A DNA stretch of 64,000 bases from Cryobacterium flavum (GTDB taxonomy: Bacteria > Actinomycetota > Actinomycetes > Actinomycetales > Microbacteriaceae): contig NZ_FNIB01000005.1 in the NCBI RefSeq assembly GCF_900103805.1, positions 1-64,000 of the forward strand, written 5' to 3'. This document shows, in pieces, positions 15,966 to 24,813 of this stretch. A program made the position numbers and the translations under genes. The notes under the pieces are model-generated. The model was not told the origin of the DNA. It was given only the letters and a program-made list of their open reading frames with translations, and did no database searches. Numbering within the stretch: the stretch's first letter is position 1; each line of letters starts with the position of its first letter.

Positions 15966-17338
15966 CGGTGTTTCCGGCGTTTTTCATTAGTAGGATTCTG
16001 CGTTCGGCCAGCGGTCTCGAAGGGTGATGGCGAACGCGTTGAGAGCTGGCTTCCAACGCATCGTCCACCGGGCTCGGCCCACTCCAGTGGGGTCGAGACT
16101 CCGCGTGACCAGATACAAGTATTTTAGAGCGGCTTGCTCGGTGGGGAAATGTCCTCGAGCCCGCACTGCCCGCCGATACCGTGCATTAAGCGACTCGATG
16201 GCATTGGTGGAGCAAATCACTTGGCGAATCTCGGGATCGTAGGACAGGAACGGGGTGAACTCTTCCCACGCCGACTCCCACAACCGGATGATCGCACCGT
16301 ATTTCTTCCCCCAGACCTCGGTCAGATCATCCAACGCCGCCCGCGCCGCATCAACGGTCGGAGCGGTGTAGATCGGTTTCACCGCTCGTTTCATCGCATC
16401 CCAATCCTTCTTCGACGCGAGCTTGAACGTGTTCCGAATCAGATGAATGATGCACGTCTGCACCGTCGTCAACGGCCACACATTGCCGACGACGTCTGGC
16501 AGTCCTTTCAACCCGTCACAGACCAGGAAGAACGTGTCGGTGACACCACGGTTTTTGATGTCCGTCAGGACAGACATCCAGAACTTGGCGCCCTCACCGC
16601 CGGTGCCGGCCCACAACCCGAGAATGTCCTTCTCACCGTCCAAGGTCACGCCGATGGCCGCATAGATGGGCCGGTTGGCGACGTGCCCGTCGCGGATCTT
16701 CACCACGATCGCATCGATGAAGATCGCCGCGTAGACGGCGTCCAACGGGCGTGACTGCCACGTCTGCATCTCCTCTATCACCTTGTCTGTGATGCGGGAA
16801 ATGGTCTCTTTCGATACCTGCGCACCATAGATCTGGTTGAAATGGGCGCTGATCTCGCCGGTTGTGAGGCCGTGGGCATACAACGACAGCACGATTTCAT
16901 CGACCCCGGTCAGGCGGCGTTGTCGTTTCGGCACGATCACCGGAGTGAAGGTGCCGTCTCGGTCACGGGGCACCTGAATAGTGACCGGCCCGGTCGTCGG
17001 ACTGATCACCGTTTTGGTGCGAGTCCCGTTGCGCACGTTGCTGTCGTCGCGCTCGTCCGGGGCACGGTTTTTTTCATGGCCGAGGTGATCGGTCATTTCC
17101 TCGTTCAGCGCGGTCTCGAGAAATGTTTTCGTGAACTGGCCCAGCAGCCCATTCGGACCGTCCAGGGCCAGGCCCTGCTCCTGAGCCAGGCGCACCCATT
17201 CCCTCGCCGCCACCGCCTCACGGCTGGGCTCAATTCTCGTCTTTTTCGTCACAGCATCAAGTGTCGTCATCACGGCACCTTTCCCGCCAGACCCACGTCC
17301 AGCGCGTCAGGCCGGAAACACCGTTTAAGAGACAGTCC
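15950..17338. mobile_element. IS256-family element
   Basis: A full-length transposase gene is bounded by inverted repeats. The left begins GGGAGTGTCTCAGTAACGG (15950) and the right, read inversely from 17338, begins GGGACTGTCTCTTAAACGG. Both run on to GTGTTTCCGG. No 8-9 bp target duplication is visible in the flanks, which suggests recombination after insertion. Confidence 0.85.
15987..17273 (-). CDS. IS256-family transposase
   Basis: A 428-residue mutator-type DDE transposase. Catalytic residues lie in AIFIDAIVVKIRDG (first Asp), FFLVCDGLKGLPD (second Asp) and VICSTNAIESLNARYRR (Glu). Before the core is a zinc-free DNA-binding region with NVRNGTRTKTV, and SKETISRITDKV is also present. Length and ends are normal for the family and the frame is unbroken, so the enzyme is probably functional. 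It sits between a truncated gene and pseI. Confidence 0.95.
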   Translation of the reverse strand: MMTTLDAVTKKTRIEPSREAVAAREWVRLAQEQGLALDGPNGLLGQFTKTFLETALNEEMTDHLGHEKNRAPDERDDSNVRNGTRTKTVISPTTGPVTIQVPRDRDGTFTPVIVPKRQRRLTGVDEIVLSLYAHGLTTGEISAHFNQIYGAQVSKETISRITDKVIEEMQTWQSRPLDAVYAAIFIDAIVVKIRDGHVANRPIYAAIGVTLDGEKDILGLWAGTGGEGAKFWMSVLTDIKNRGVTDTFFLVCDGLKGLPDVVGNVWPLTTVQTCIIHLIRNTFKLASKKDWDAMKRAVKPIYTAPTVDAARAALDDLTEVWGKKYGAIIRLWESAWEEFTPFLSYDPEIRQVICSTNAIESLNARYRRAVRARGHFPTEQAALKYLYLVTRSLDPTGVGRARWTMRWKPALNAFAITLRDRWPNAESY

Positions 17339-17364
17339 CGATGATCCCGGTGCCTTACACAAGG

Positions 17365-17391
17365 TTGACAGAGAGGGGAATGCCGTAGAGT
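17365..17391 (+). promoter_or_regulatory. Putative promoter of pseI
   Basis: A consensus TTGACA (17365-17370) is followed 15 bases later by TAGAGT (17386-17391), 54 bases before the pseI start and 27 bases outside the IS256 end. The spacer is short for sigma-70 type promoters. Confidence 0.4.
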
Positions 17392-17444
17392 TAATTCATC
17401 TAGTTTTCGCGGTTCAAAGTGCCGTGGCAGAAATGGAGCGGCAC

Positions 17445-18500
17445 ATGAGTCGGAATGAAATCCCAATCGATGGTCTCAAAATTGGTTCCGGGCATAAACC
17501 TCTTGTGGTGGCCGAGATATCCGGAAATCACAACGGTGATTTGCAGCGAGCCCTGAGCATCGTTGACATGGTTGCTGAATCCGGCGCCGGCGCCGTCAAG
17601 CTCCAGACATACACCGCGGACACACTCACGATCAACGCCACGCAGCCTCACTTTAAGATTTCTAGCGAGCACCCATTGTGGGGTGGGTCGACTCTCCACG
17701 ACCTGTATTCCGTTGCGTTCACGCCGTGGGAATGGCATGAGAAAATCTTCGCCCGAGCGCGTGAGCATGGATTGATTCCCTTCTCGAGCCCGTTCGACGA
17801 CACCGCCGTTGATCTGCTGGAAGATTTGGATGCCCCGCTCTACAAAATCGCGTCGCTGGAAATCGGCGACCTGGCGCTTCTTCGACGCGTGGCCAGAACA
17901 AACAAACCCATAATTCTTTCAAATGGAGCGGCAACACTGGCCGATTTGGATCTCGCGGTTCAGACCATTCGTGCCGAGGGTAACGACAAAATCGTTGTGC
18001 TCGCATGCACCTCTTCGTATCCGGCATCGCCGGCCGAGTCGAATCTGCGGTCGATCCCAATCATTCGCGACGCACTCGATGTGCATGTCGGTCTCTCGGA
18101 CCATACGCTCGGCATTGGAGCTGCCATCGCTGCTGTCGCGTTTGGCGCTGCAGTGATTGAGAAGCACGTCACACTTTCGCGAGCGGATGGGGGTGTCGAC
18201 TCCGATTTCTCGCTGGAACCAGCCGAGTTGGGCGCCCTTGCCCGCGAATCGGAGACCGCGTGGCTTGCTTTGGGCGAGCCAACGCTGCGTCCCACCGCAA
18301 GCGAATCGGAAAGTCTGCGTCTTCGACGATCACTGTATATCGTCGAAGATGTTAGGGCTGGCGATGTTATTTCGCCGCGCAATGTTCGCTCCATTCGACC
18401 TGCCGGTGGCTTGGAACCCCTGTTCCTTCCGGTAGTCATGGGGCGGACCTTCTCCAAAGACTGCAGCCGCGGAACGCCCCTCTCGTGGAGCCAGTTCTAG
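17445..18500 (+). CDS. pseI: Pseudaminic acid synthase PseI (NeuB family)
   Basis: A 351-residue enzyme that condenses a 2,4-diacetamido hexose with phosphoenolpyruvate to make a nonulosonic acid. The NeuB barrel is clear (LVVAEISGNHNGDLQRALSI, GAVKLQTYTADTLTIN, YKIASLEIGD, VGLSDHTLGIGAAIAA, VIEKHVTLSR) and ends in a SAF/antifreeze-like domain (SLYIVEDVRAGDVISPRNVR). The GNHNGD and PHFKISSEHPLWGGSTLHDL segments are more like PseI than sialic-acid NeuB. The start chosen is the ATG at 17445 with GGAG close upstream; 17433 is possible. The stop codon TAG at 18498-18500 coincides with the TA target of the IS630 insertion. It converges with the pseG-H gene at 24814. Confidence 0.88.
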   Translation: MSRNEIPIDGLKIGSGHKPLVVAEISGNHNGDLQRALSIVDMVAESGAGAVKLQTYTADTLTINATQPHFKISSEHPLWGGSTLHDLYSVAFTPWEWHEKIFARAREHGLIPFSSPFDDTAVDLLEDLDAPLYKIASLEIGDLALLRRVARTNKPIILSNGAATLADLDLAVQTIRAEGNDKIVVLACTSSYPASPAESNLRSIPIIRDALDVHVGLSDHTLGIGAAIAAVAFGAAVIEKHVTLSRADGGVDSDFSLEPAELGALARESETAWLALGEPTLRPTASESESLRLRRSLYIVEDVRAGDVISPRNVRSIRPAGGLEPLFLPVVMGRTFSKDCSRGTPLSWSQF

Positions 18501-18504
18501 TGTC

Positions 18505-19325
18505 TTGCGTCGGAAGTTCGTCGTAGAAGTCGTTTGAGGGATTCCAGGATTTGTTCTGCGGATTTGGTCCAGATGAATGGCTTCGGGTTTTCGTTTCATG
18601 CTTTCACCCAGTTGCGGACGTCGGCTTCGAGCGCTTGGACGCTGCGGTGGTCTGATCGTTGGGGCAGATCGGCGGTGACGTAAGCGAAGAAGCGTTCTAC
18701 CTGGTTGATCCAGGACGAGTACGTCGGGGTGAAGTGCATCGTGAAACGGGGGCGCGCTTCGGGCCACCTCTTGATCGTGGAGCGTTGTGGGTGCTGTACT
18801 TGTCACAGACCAGATGCACGGCCAACTCGACAGGGACGTCGGCGTTGATCGTGTTCAGGAACTTCTGGAACTTGACCGAGCGGTGCCGGACGTGAATGTT
18901 GAAGGCGGCGAAGAGGCTGGTCGTGCCGTGACGCATGTAGTCATGGGTGCGTTTTCCGGCATGCCCGCATCATAGGAAACGCTGGCTGCGATCTCGCTAA
19001 CGCTTGGACCTGCGTCTTCTCGTCCACACACTAGACAACGGCCATTTCTGGCGGGTTCAAATACAGGCCAACAACGTCATACACCTCCTCCACGAACAGC
19101 GGATCATTGGACAGCGTGAACCCGTTCTGCCGGTGCGGTTTGAGCTCGAATGCCTTCCAGACTTGTCCGATCGTGGACTTGGACAGGCCACTTCGCTCGG
19201 CCATCTTCGCTCGGGACCAGTGCGTCGCGTTCTTCGGCGTCGACTCCAACGTCGCCACAACCACCTCCTCGATCTGGTCCGCGCTGGTCAAAGCCGGTCG
19301 CCCGGGCCGTGCCTCGTCCACCAGC
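18505..19325 (-). pseudogene. IS630-family transposase, C-terminal part (decayed)
   Basis: Starting at the IS21 junction the frame reads LVDEARPGRPALTSADQIEE and WSRAKMAERSGLSKSTIGQV, then breaks at NPPEMAVV. Later pieces in shifted frames give [20 protein letters not shown] (the catalytic Glu region) and NENPKPFIWTKSAEQILE, with a TGA at about 18596 where tryptophan is expected. The gene was already damaged independently of the insertion. Confidence 0.8.
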
Positions 19326-19393
19326 TGTTAACGCCGACCCAAAACAGGGCCAATAGTGCCGTTTGAAAACAGGACCACTATCTGTGGTTTCTA

Positions 19394-19531
19394 CTATGCC
19401 GGATCAGCGGCGGGCTGGTGGCTTTTGAGCCGATAGCTGACGCCTTTGAGGCTGAGAACGTCGGCGTGATGCACGATCCGGTCGATCATCGCGGAGGCGA
19501 CGGTCTGGTCGCCGAATACGTCGCCCCACCG
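19394..19531 (-). pseudogene. IstB, C-terminal piece
   Basis: The frame reads RWGDVFGDQTVASAMIDRIV, then HHADVLSLKGVSYRLK and a stop, the standard IstB C-terminus. It joins exactly, in frame, to the piece ending at 22603 to give NLAFGRWGDVFGD. The split is caused by the element at 19532-22602. Confidence 0.88.
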
Positions 19532-19686
19532 AACTGAAGTTCCCATACGTTCGTTCCGACTCTGAGTGCCGCATTCCCTGTGGGGAGTAGATCGAGCATG
19601 GTCGGCGTGGCGAGGTGCGATTTGCTCGATCGAGGAGTGAAATATGAGGCAGCGCCTCACGAATCGAGGCGGGCGGGAGGTATGCA

Positions 19687-20758
19687 ATGACGCCGCGACC
19701 CCGGCTGCGCGTGGTGAGCGACAATTTCCCAGGCGCGCAACTGGCCGAGGACATGGAGCCGCTGGAATTCCAGCGACAGTGCGTCGATGGATTCATCGCT
19801 AGCCAAGTGGCCCGCGGATTCAGCGCCCTCACCATCGATAACGGCACGGGCGTGCTCGAGCGATTCCTCACTCTGGCGGAGAAGCCAGCATGGGAGCTAA
19901 CCGCCTTCGACGTCGACGCAGTCGTCGCCGCGCTTATCGAACGCGGCGTGGGACCCGTCACGCGCAGGGACTACGTCAGCACGTTTAGGCACTACTTCCA
20001 ATTTCTGCAAGCCCGGCACTTCGCCGACGTTGAGGCCCGATTCGGTATCCGTCTGGCCGACCCGATCGACGTGTTCCATGCCGGGCATCACGTGACCAGC
20101 GAGTCGCCCGCGACCCGCCCACCCCCAACGCCCGACGCCCGAGCGCATGGAAGACTTCTTTGCGTTCCTGAAGGCTCGAATGGATCAGTCACGAAAATGG
20201 GCTCCGATCGCTCGGGACTACGCACTCTTCCGGACGCTTTATCACGCAGGTCTTCGGTCTGCAGAGTCCTCGACGTTGGAAATCCGAGATCTTCATTTTG
20301 ACCGCGGTCCGTTCGGGAAGATTCACGTGCGATTGGGTAAGGCGGCGAAGGGCTCCGGTCCCAGGCCACGCTGGGTGCCTATGCTCGACGATCTGGGCCT
20401 GATCCTGCATTGGTATCTTGACGAGGTCCGCCCCAAATTTCGCGGAAACAGCCCGGCCCTGTTCTGCGACGAGGGCGGCCGATTCATGAATTCAGGATCG
20501 ATCCGTAACCGGTTGGCGACCCTGTGCAGGGCGGAGGGCCGGCCGGTCCACGAGCAGTTCAGCCCTCACAGTCTGCGGCACGCCTGTGCGACCCGGAATT
20601 ACGAGCGCGGTGTTGATCTCGTCGCCATTCAGCAGATGCTGGGCCATTGGAACGTCGGCGCGACGATGCGATATGTGACGCCCTCATCCACGTTCGTCGA
20701 GGACGCCTATCGTCGTGGCATAACCACCACTCTCGCCGAAGCGACCAAGGAGGAATAG
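19687..20758 (+). pseudogene. Tyrosine recombinase with a central frameshift
   Basis: The first frame (to about 20130) gives the N-terminal core-binding domain (FQRQCVDGFIASQVARGFSA, TRRDYVSTFRHYFQFLQARH). The next frame continues it as PTPERMEDFFAFLKARMDQS and contains the full catalytic set: arginine in AGLRSAESS, lysine in GKAAKGSGPR, HSLRHACATR, LGHWNVGATM and tyrosine in RYVTPSS. The shift of one base lies near the run of C at 20122-20126. Together they give a normal recombinase of about 357 residues. It could be a real mutation, a sequencing error, or frameshifting in translation. GGGAGG precedes the ATG at 19687. Confidence 0.82.
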
Positions 20759-20761
20759 GAC

Positions 20762-21100
20762 ATGGCAGAGTTTCGTTGGCGGCTCCGGATGGCCGCCGCT
20801 CAACGAGAAGTATGGACCGGTGCCCAGCTGCGGCGCCTGCTCGCCGACAAGGCCGGTCTGGAACTCTCATCCGCGTCGATCTCCGCCTTGATGACCCAAC
20901 AACCTTCGCAAATTAAGCTCGCGACACTGGCCGCATTGTGCCAAGCGCTGGACTGCACCGCGAACGACCTCCTCGAACTTGACACCACCACCAGCAGTAC
21001 CAACTCGGCTCCGTCAACTCCGGCCCTGCAGGAGCCCCTTCGAGCGGCGTCCGGTCAGAAGCAGCCTCGGGCCTCCCGCAATACCCCGCCACCCTTCTGA
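20762..21100 (+). CDS. Small Cro/C1-type helix-turn-helix protein of the recombinase element
   Basis: A 112-residue protein. Residues 1-75 form an Xre-like domain (MAEFRWRLRMAAAQREVWTG, SSASISALMTQQPSQIKLAT, LAALCQALDCTANDLLEL); the rest is a serine/proline/threonine-rich tail. It lies four bases after the recombinase gene, and its stop shares a base with the start of the next gene (21100), so all three form one operon. A role in repressing or directing excision is likely by analogy with other integrase-linked Xre proteins, but it is not shown by the sequence. Confidence 0.75.
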   Translation: MAEFRWRLRMAAAQREVWTGAQLRRLLADKAGLELSSASISALMTQQPSQIKLATLAALCQALDCTANDLLELDTTTSSTNSAPSTPALQEPLRAASGQKQPRASRNTPPPF

Positions 21101-22563
21101 TGACGCTCGTCGGCAACTGCATCGACTGTGGAAGCCCCCATCTCCATGCTCGGGGTCGCTGCACCCCGTGCTACTGGAAAGCCAAACGCGAGGCCACGAT
21201 GGAACCGTGCCCACGGTGTGGCCAACGGCGGGTGCTCCGGCCCGAACAGAACCTGTGCGGGATGTGCGTGCGCCGCGCTCGTCCCCGGAAAGAACCGACA
21301 CCGCGAAACTGCGACCAGTGTGGCCGTCTGGCCAAACACGCAGCTCACAGACTATGCACGGCCTGCTATCAAAGAACCCACAACTCCCTGATCGACCGAA
21401 CAGCCGCCGCCCTTATCCGGCTCGGCGCGAGCATTCCCGACTGGTTCGAACCCCTGGTCGAGGACATCGGCGACCGATTCGTCAGCGCCGTAGCGGTGCG
21501 ACACCTGCGGCAGATCGAACACCACCTAATCCAAGGAGCCTGCACTCCCGAAGCTTTAGTCCGCGCGCTGCGTTCACCCGGACGATCGCCGGGCGACACC
21601 ACCCGAATCGTCAATGAGTATTTCGACACGAATGGGCTCGGATCTTTCCTCCAAGACGAGGAAGACCGCCGGAGCGCCGGGCGCCGAGAACGCCGCGTGG
21701 CCCGCGCCCCCCTCCCCTTCCGCCCGGCCGTGGCGGCCTTCTCCGACTATCTCCTGCGTTCGCGCGCTCGAGCAAACTTGGTCGGCGGCCGCGGACTCAA
21801 AGACGCCACGATCGAAGCCCGACTCGCTGATGTCGCGGCCCTGGCCAATTTCCTCGAGAGACGCGGCATCAACGATTGGGCCGCCGTCACCGCCGGCGAC
21901 ATCGAGGAGTTCCTCGGCAGCCGCTCCCGACACCGGCTAGCCAGCTTCCGCATGTTCTCCACCTTCGCCCGCAAGAAAAAACTCATCCTGATCAACCCGG
22001 CCCTCGGACTGACTCGACCACGACCAACAGGCTTCGCCGGACGAACGCTCAACAGCACTGAACAACGCCGACTCATCCACCGGTGGAGACTCACCACCAT
22101 CGACCCAAGAGAGCGCGTGGTCGGACTGTTCGCCCTTCTCCATGGAATGACCAGCAGCCAGATCCGCACTGTTCTGATCTCGGACATCAACACCAAGGCA
22201 GGGACGATAGTCATCGCGGGACGGCCCTATCACGTGCCGCTGGACCCGATCACGCTCGCTGCTATCGACGCGGTGCTGACGACGCGGCTGACGCTGCGAA
22301 CGAACAACCCGCACCTCATCCTCACCAAAGACTCACGCGCTCACGAAACCGCAGCCTCGCCCTACTTCATGACTCATATTCTCGATCCGGCCGGCGTCAC
22401 GCTAGCCGTCCTGCGCCAAACCCGTCTCGCCGACCTCGCCCACTCCCACGACCCGAGACTCGTCGCCGCCGCATTCGGCATGACAGCCGGCGGTGCATTG
22501 CACTACGTCTTCGATGCTGTCGACCGCGAGGAAGAAGTCTTCGCTTCAACCCATGAAGATTAG
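21100..22563 (+). CDS. Zinc-ribbon protein with a degenerate tyrosine-recombinase fold
   Basis: A 487-residue protein. The first 90 residues hold four CxxC knuckles (CIDCGSPH, CTPCYW, CPRCGQRR, CGMC, CDQCGR, CTACYQ), probably binding two or three zinc ions. From about residue 205 there is a recombinase core-binding domain (AAFSDYLLRSRARANLVGGR, IEARLADVAALANFLERRG) and a catalytic-like domain. The expected arginine site reads LHGMTSSQIR, the HxxR site RQTRLADLAH, and AAFGMTAGGALHYVFDAV ends with a tyrosine. Several catalytic positions appear lost, so it may act as a DNA-binding partner of the first recombinase rather than as a nuclease. Confidence 0.75.
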   Translation: MTLVGNCIDCGSPHLHARGRCTPCYWKAKREATMEPCPRCGQRRVLRPEQNLCGMCVRRARPRKEPTPRNCDQCGRLAKHAAHRLCTACYQRTHNSLIDRTAAALIRLGASIPDWFEPLVEDIGDRFVSAVAVRHLRQIEHHLIQGACTPEALVRALRSPGRSPGDTTRIVNEYFDTNGLGSFLQDEEDRRSAGRRERRVARAPLPFRPAVAAFSDYLLRSRARANLVGGRGLKDATIEARLADVAALANFLERRGINDWAAVTAGDIEEFLGSRSRHRLASFRMFSTFARKKKLILINPALGLTRPRPTGFAGRTLNSTEQRRLIHRWRLTTIDPRERVVGLFALLHGMTSSQIRTVLISDINTKAGTIVIAGRPYHVPLDPITLAAIDAVLTTRLTLRTNNPHLILTKDSRAHETAASPYFMTHILDPAGVTLAVLRQTRLADLAHSHDPRLVAAAFGMTAGGALHYVFDAVDREEEVFASTHED

Positions 22564-22602
22564 GTACCAACTCGCATACGTCGGGTGGAACGTATGCGGC
22601 TT

Positions 22603-23223
22603 CCCGAAGGCCAGATTGCTCGTGAGGATCAGCGATGCGTGTTCATATCGGCTCGCGACGAGATGGAAGAACAGGTTCGCAGCGTCCTGATCAAACGGAA
22701 TATAGCCAACTTCATCGCAGACTAAAACGCTATAACGACGCAACTTCGTTAGTTCTGCGGCGAGCTTGCCACGCGAGTGTGCTTCCTGCAATCGGGCAAC
22801 CCAACCGGTGGCGGTATCGAAGAGCACGCGGTGGCCGTGCTTGGCCGCCTGAACGCCGAGTGCGACGGCGAGGTGGGTCTTGCCGGTGCCGGGCGGGCCA
22901 AGAAGCACTACGTTCTTGGCTTCGGTGACGAACGTGCTCGTGCCCAGGTGCGCGAGCAGGTTCCGGTCGGCTGTGGGCTGGTGGTCGAAGTTGAAGTCCT
23001 CAAGGGTCTTGTAGCCGGGGAACCGTGCCGCTTTGATCCGCAGCGCCGCGCCCGACGCTTCCCGTTCGGAGACCTCCCGAGAGAGGACCGCGGCGAGGTA
23101 TTCCTCGTGCGACCAGCCCGCGTCACGGGCCTGGTCGCCGAGACGGCGGAACGCGTCGCCGATCCGTGGGGCGCGCAGCGCCCGGGCGTAGTACTCGATC
23201 TGTGAAGCCGCGGTGCCGCTCAT
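22603..23223 (-). pseudogene. istB: IstB, N-terminal and AAA+ part
   Basis: It begins MSGTAASQIEYYARALRAPR at 23223, overlapping the istA stop by ATGA. Walker A is GPPGTGKTHLAV and Walker B LVCDEVGYIPF. The frame leaves IstB after SNLAFG at 22603, where the recombinase element begins, and runs on as a short unrelated tail. The remaining piece is at 19394-19531. It is non-functional while interrupted. Confidence 0.9.
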
Positions 23224-24464
23224 GCGACCACGTCCAAGTCGCGCAGCTCGGGGCCGGTATCCACGCCGAACAGGGCGTCGTAGGACGCCAGGCTGGCCGT
23301 CTCGACGAACGCGACCACCGGCTGAGGGCGGCGATGCCGCAGCGACTGGAACTGGCGCCGCAGCACGTCGGCCTGCGCGACATGCTCCGGGTCGGTCACC
23401 GTCAGCGCGCGGGCCCACTCTCGTTCATGAGACGTGACGTTCACCCCGTTGTGGGTGACGTTGACCGTGTCGAGACTCGCGGTCACATCGACGAGCCGGC
23501 CGATCATCGCCGGCGCGACGGAGTAGTCGTTGGAGAGCACCCGGACGTAGTAGTCCCGCGGCAGGCGCACGGTGTTGCGAAAGAGCACGTCCGGCGGCAC
23601 CGGCGACAGCGGGCGCATCGCGGCGCGGTCCTGCTCGATCAGATCGATCGGGCGCGCCCGCCGCGACCGGGAATGACGCGCGTTCGCCAGCGGCAGCCAG
23701 TCCGTGATCTGCTCGTTGAAGTCCTGCGGCGACGCGAAATGCCGCCCCGGCATGAACGACGACCGGAAGAACCGGTTGCGACGCTCGACCATGCCTTTGG
23801 ACTCCGGATCGCGGGCCTTGAGCAGCTTGATCTCCGTGCCCAACGTCCCGGCGAACGCAGCGGTGCGTTCGGTGAGCTTGCCCTTGCCAATGCCGGTCTC
23901 GTTGTCCCAGGTCAGCCGGGGCGGCACGGCGGGAGCTGCTTGCAGCAGCGACCACATCCCACCGAGCAAGTCCGGTGTGGTCCGTGACGGCAACATGAGT
24001 GCTTGGAAGAAGCCGGAGAACGTTGACGTCATCACCAGCACCGGCGGCATGCCCTCCTGGCCATGGCCCAGCGGAAGCGGATCGTGCGGGAACCAGAGGT
24101 CGCACTGCACCTGCCGGCCGGGCTCGTGCACCAGCCGATCGGCCGGGTCCGGCGGCACATACTCCGGCCGGATCGCGGCGACCTTGTCGCGGAACACCGA
24201 CGCCGACCCCAACCAGCCCACTCGCTCCGCCAACGTCGACGCCGGCATCCGCGGCGTCACGGCCAACAACACCCGAACCTGCGCCGCATACGCGTCAAAA
24301 CTCGAGCCGGTCGACGCCCGCTGATACGTCGGCAGTCGGTCCGCCTCCAACGCCCGATCGACCGTTCCCCGCGAGACGCCGACGAGTCGGCCAATCTCCC
24401 GCTTCGAGTGCTGGCCCGTCGAAAACAGCTGGCGTATCTTCGCCCAATCATCCATATTGATCAC
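23220..24464 (-). CDS. istA: IS21-family transposase IstA (complete)
   Basis: A 414-residue protein. Its N-terminal helix-turn-helix is KREIGRLVGVSRGTVDRALE. The DDE core has QVQCDLWFPHD (first Asp), RLTWDNETGIG (second Asp) and SKGMVERRNRFFR (Glu), followed by the C-terminal DNA-binding region (LPRDYYVRVLSNDYSVAPAM). It is unbroken and of normal length. Because istB is split by the recombinase element, transposition would need IstB in trans. Confidence 0.93.
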   Translation of the reverse strand: MINMDDWAKIRQLFSTGQHSKREIGRLVGVSRGTVDRALEADRLPTYQRASTGSSFDAYAAQVRVLLAVTPRMPASTLAERVGWLGSASVFRDKVAAIRPEYVPPDPADRLVHEPGRQVQCDLWFPHDPLPLGHGQEGMPPVLVMTSTFSGFFQALMLPSRTTPDLLGGMWSLLQAAPAVPPRLTWDNETGIGKGKLTERTAAFAGTLGTEIKLLKARDPESKGMVERRNRFFRSSFMPGRHFASPQDFNEQITDWLPLANARHSRSRRARPIDLIEQDRAAMRPLSPVPPDVLFRNTVRLPRDYYVRVLSNDYSVAPAMIGRLVDVTASLDTVNVTHNGVNVTSHEREWARALTVTDPEHVAQADVLRRQFQSLRHRRPQPVVAFVETASLASYDALFGVDTGPELRDLDVVA

Positions 24465-24532
24465 CCTCCATAGTGGCTGGTGGCCCTGTTTTCAATCGGC
24501 GATACTGGCCCTATTTTCGGTCGGCGTTAACA

Positions 24533-24770
24533 CCAGCCCGTCCAACTGAGACGCGAGAAAACGGGCACGCCATTTACTGACGGTGTTCGTTGAACAGCCC
24601 ACCTGCGCGGCAACCGACGAGTTATCGAGCCCCTCAGCGCAGCCAAGAATGATCCGGGACCGCAACGCCAACGCCTGCGCCGACGTCGGCCACCGCGACC
24701 AACGTAGAAGCTGCTCCCGCTCCTCATCGGTCAAAATCAGCTCAGTCTTCGGTCGCCCAATTCGTGACAT
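24533..24770 (-). pseudogene. IS630-family transposase, N-terminal part
   Basis: It begins MSRIGRPKTELILTDEEREQ with a helix-turn-helix (SSVAAQVGCSTNTVSKWRAR) and is cut after ASQLDGLV by the IS21 end. It continues in frame at 19325 (LVDEARPGRP) once the insert is removed. Confidence 0.88.
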
Positions 24771-24813
24771 GACTCGTTATAGCATTTAACCAATGAATTT
24801 GCGACGCAGGACA

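Larger units (their letters stand above)
19532..22602. mobile_element. Three-gene recombinase / Xre / zinc-ribbon-recombinase element
   Basis: A 3.07-kb insert lies between two istB codons. Deleting it rebuilds a perfect istB. Both ends carry CATACGTTC facing inward (19544-19552; inverse at 22588-22596). The right end also forms a GCATACGT/ACGTATGC inverted repeat at 22574-22597. Contents are two tyrosine-recombinase-like genes around a small Cro/C1-type HTH gene, all on the plus strand, with no cargo. I know of no named element with exactly this set. Confidence 0.7.
19326..24532. mobile_element. IS21-family element carrying a nested recombinase element
   Basis: Both ends begin TGTTAACGCCGACC, followed by two tandem copies of an AAAACAGGGCCA-like unit, as is usual at IS21 termini. 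CCAGC is duplicated at 19321-19325 and 24533-24537. It carries istA (23220-24464) and istB (split into 22603-23223 and 19394-19531). A related orphan terminus lies at 33584-33617. Confidence 0.9.

Noticed and set aside
16134..17444. Plus-strand open frames across the IS256 transposase and upstream of pseI
   Set aside because: They mirror the transposase codons. The frame joined to pseI is simply open through the IS and lacks a start signal; PseI begins at 17445.
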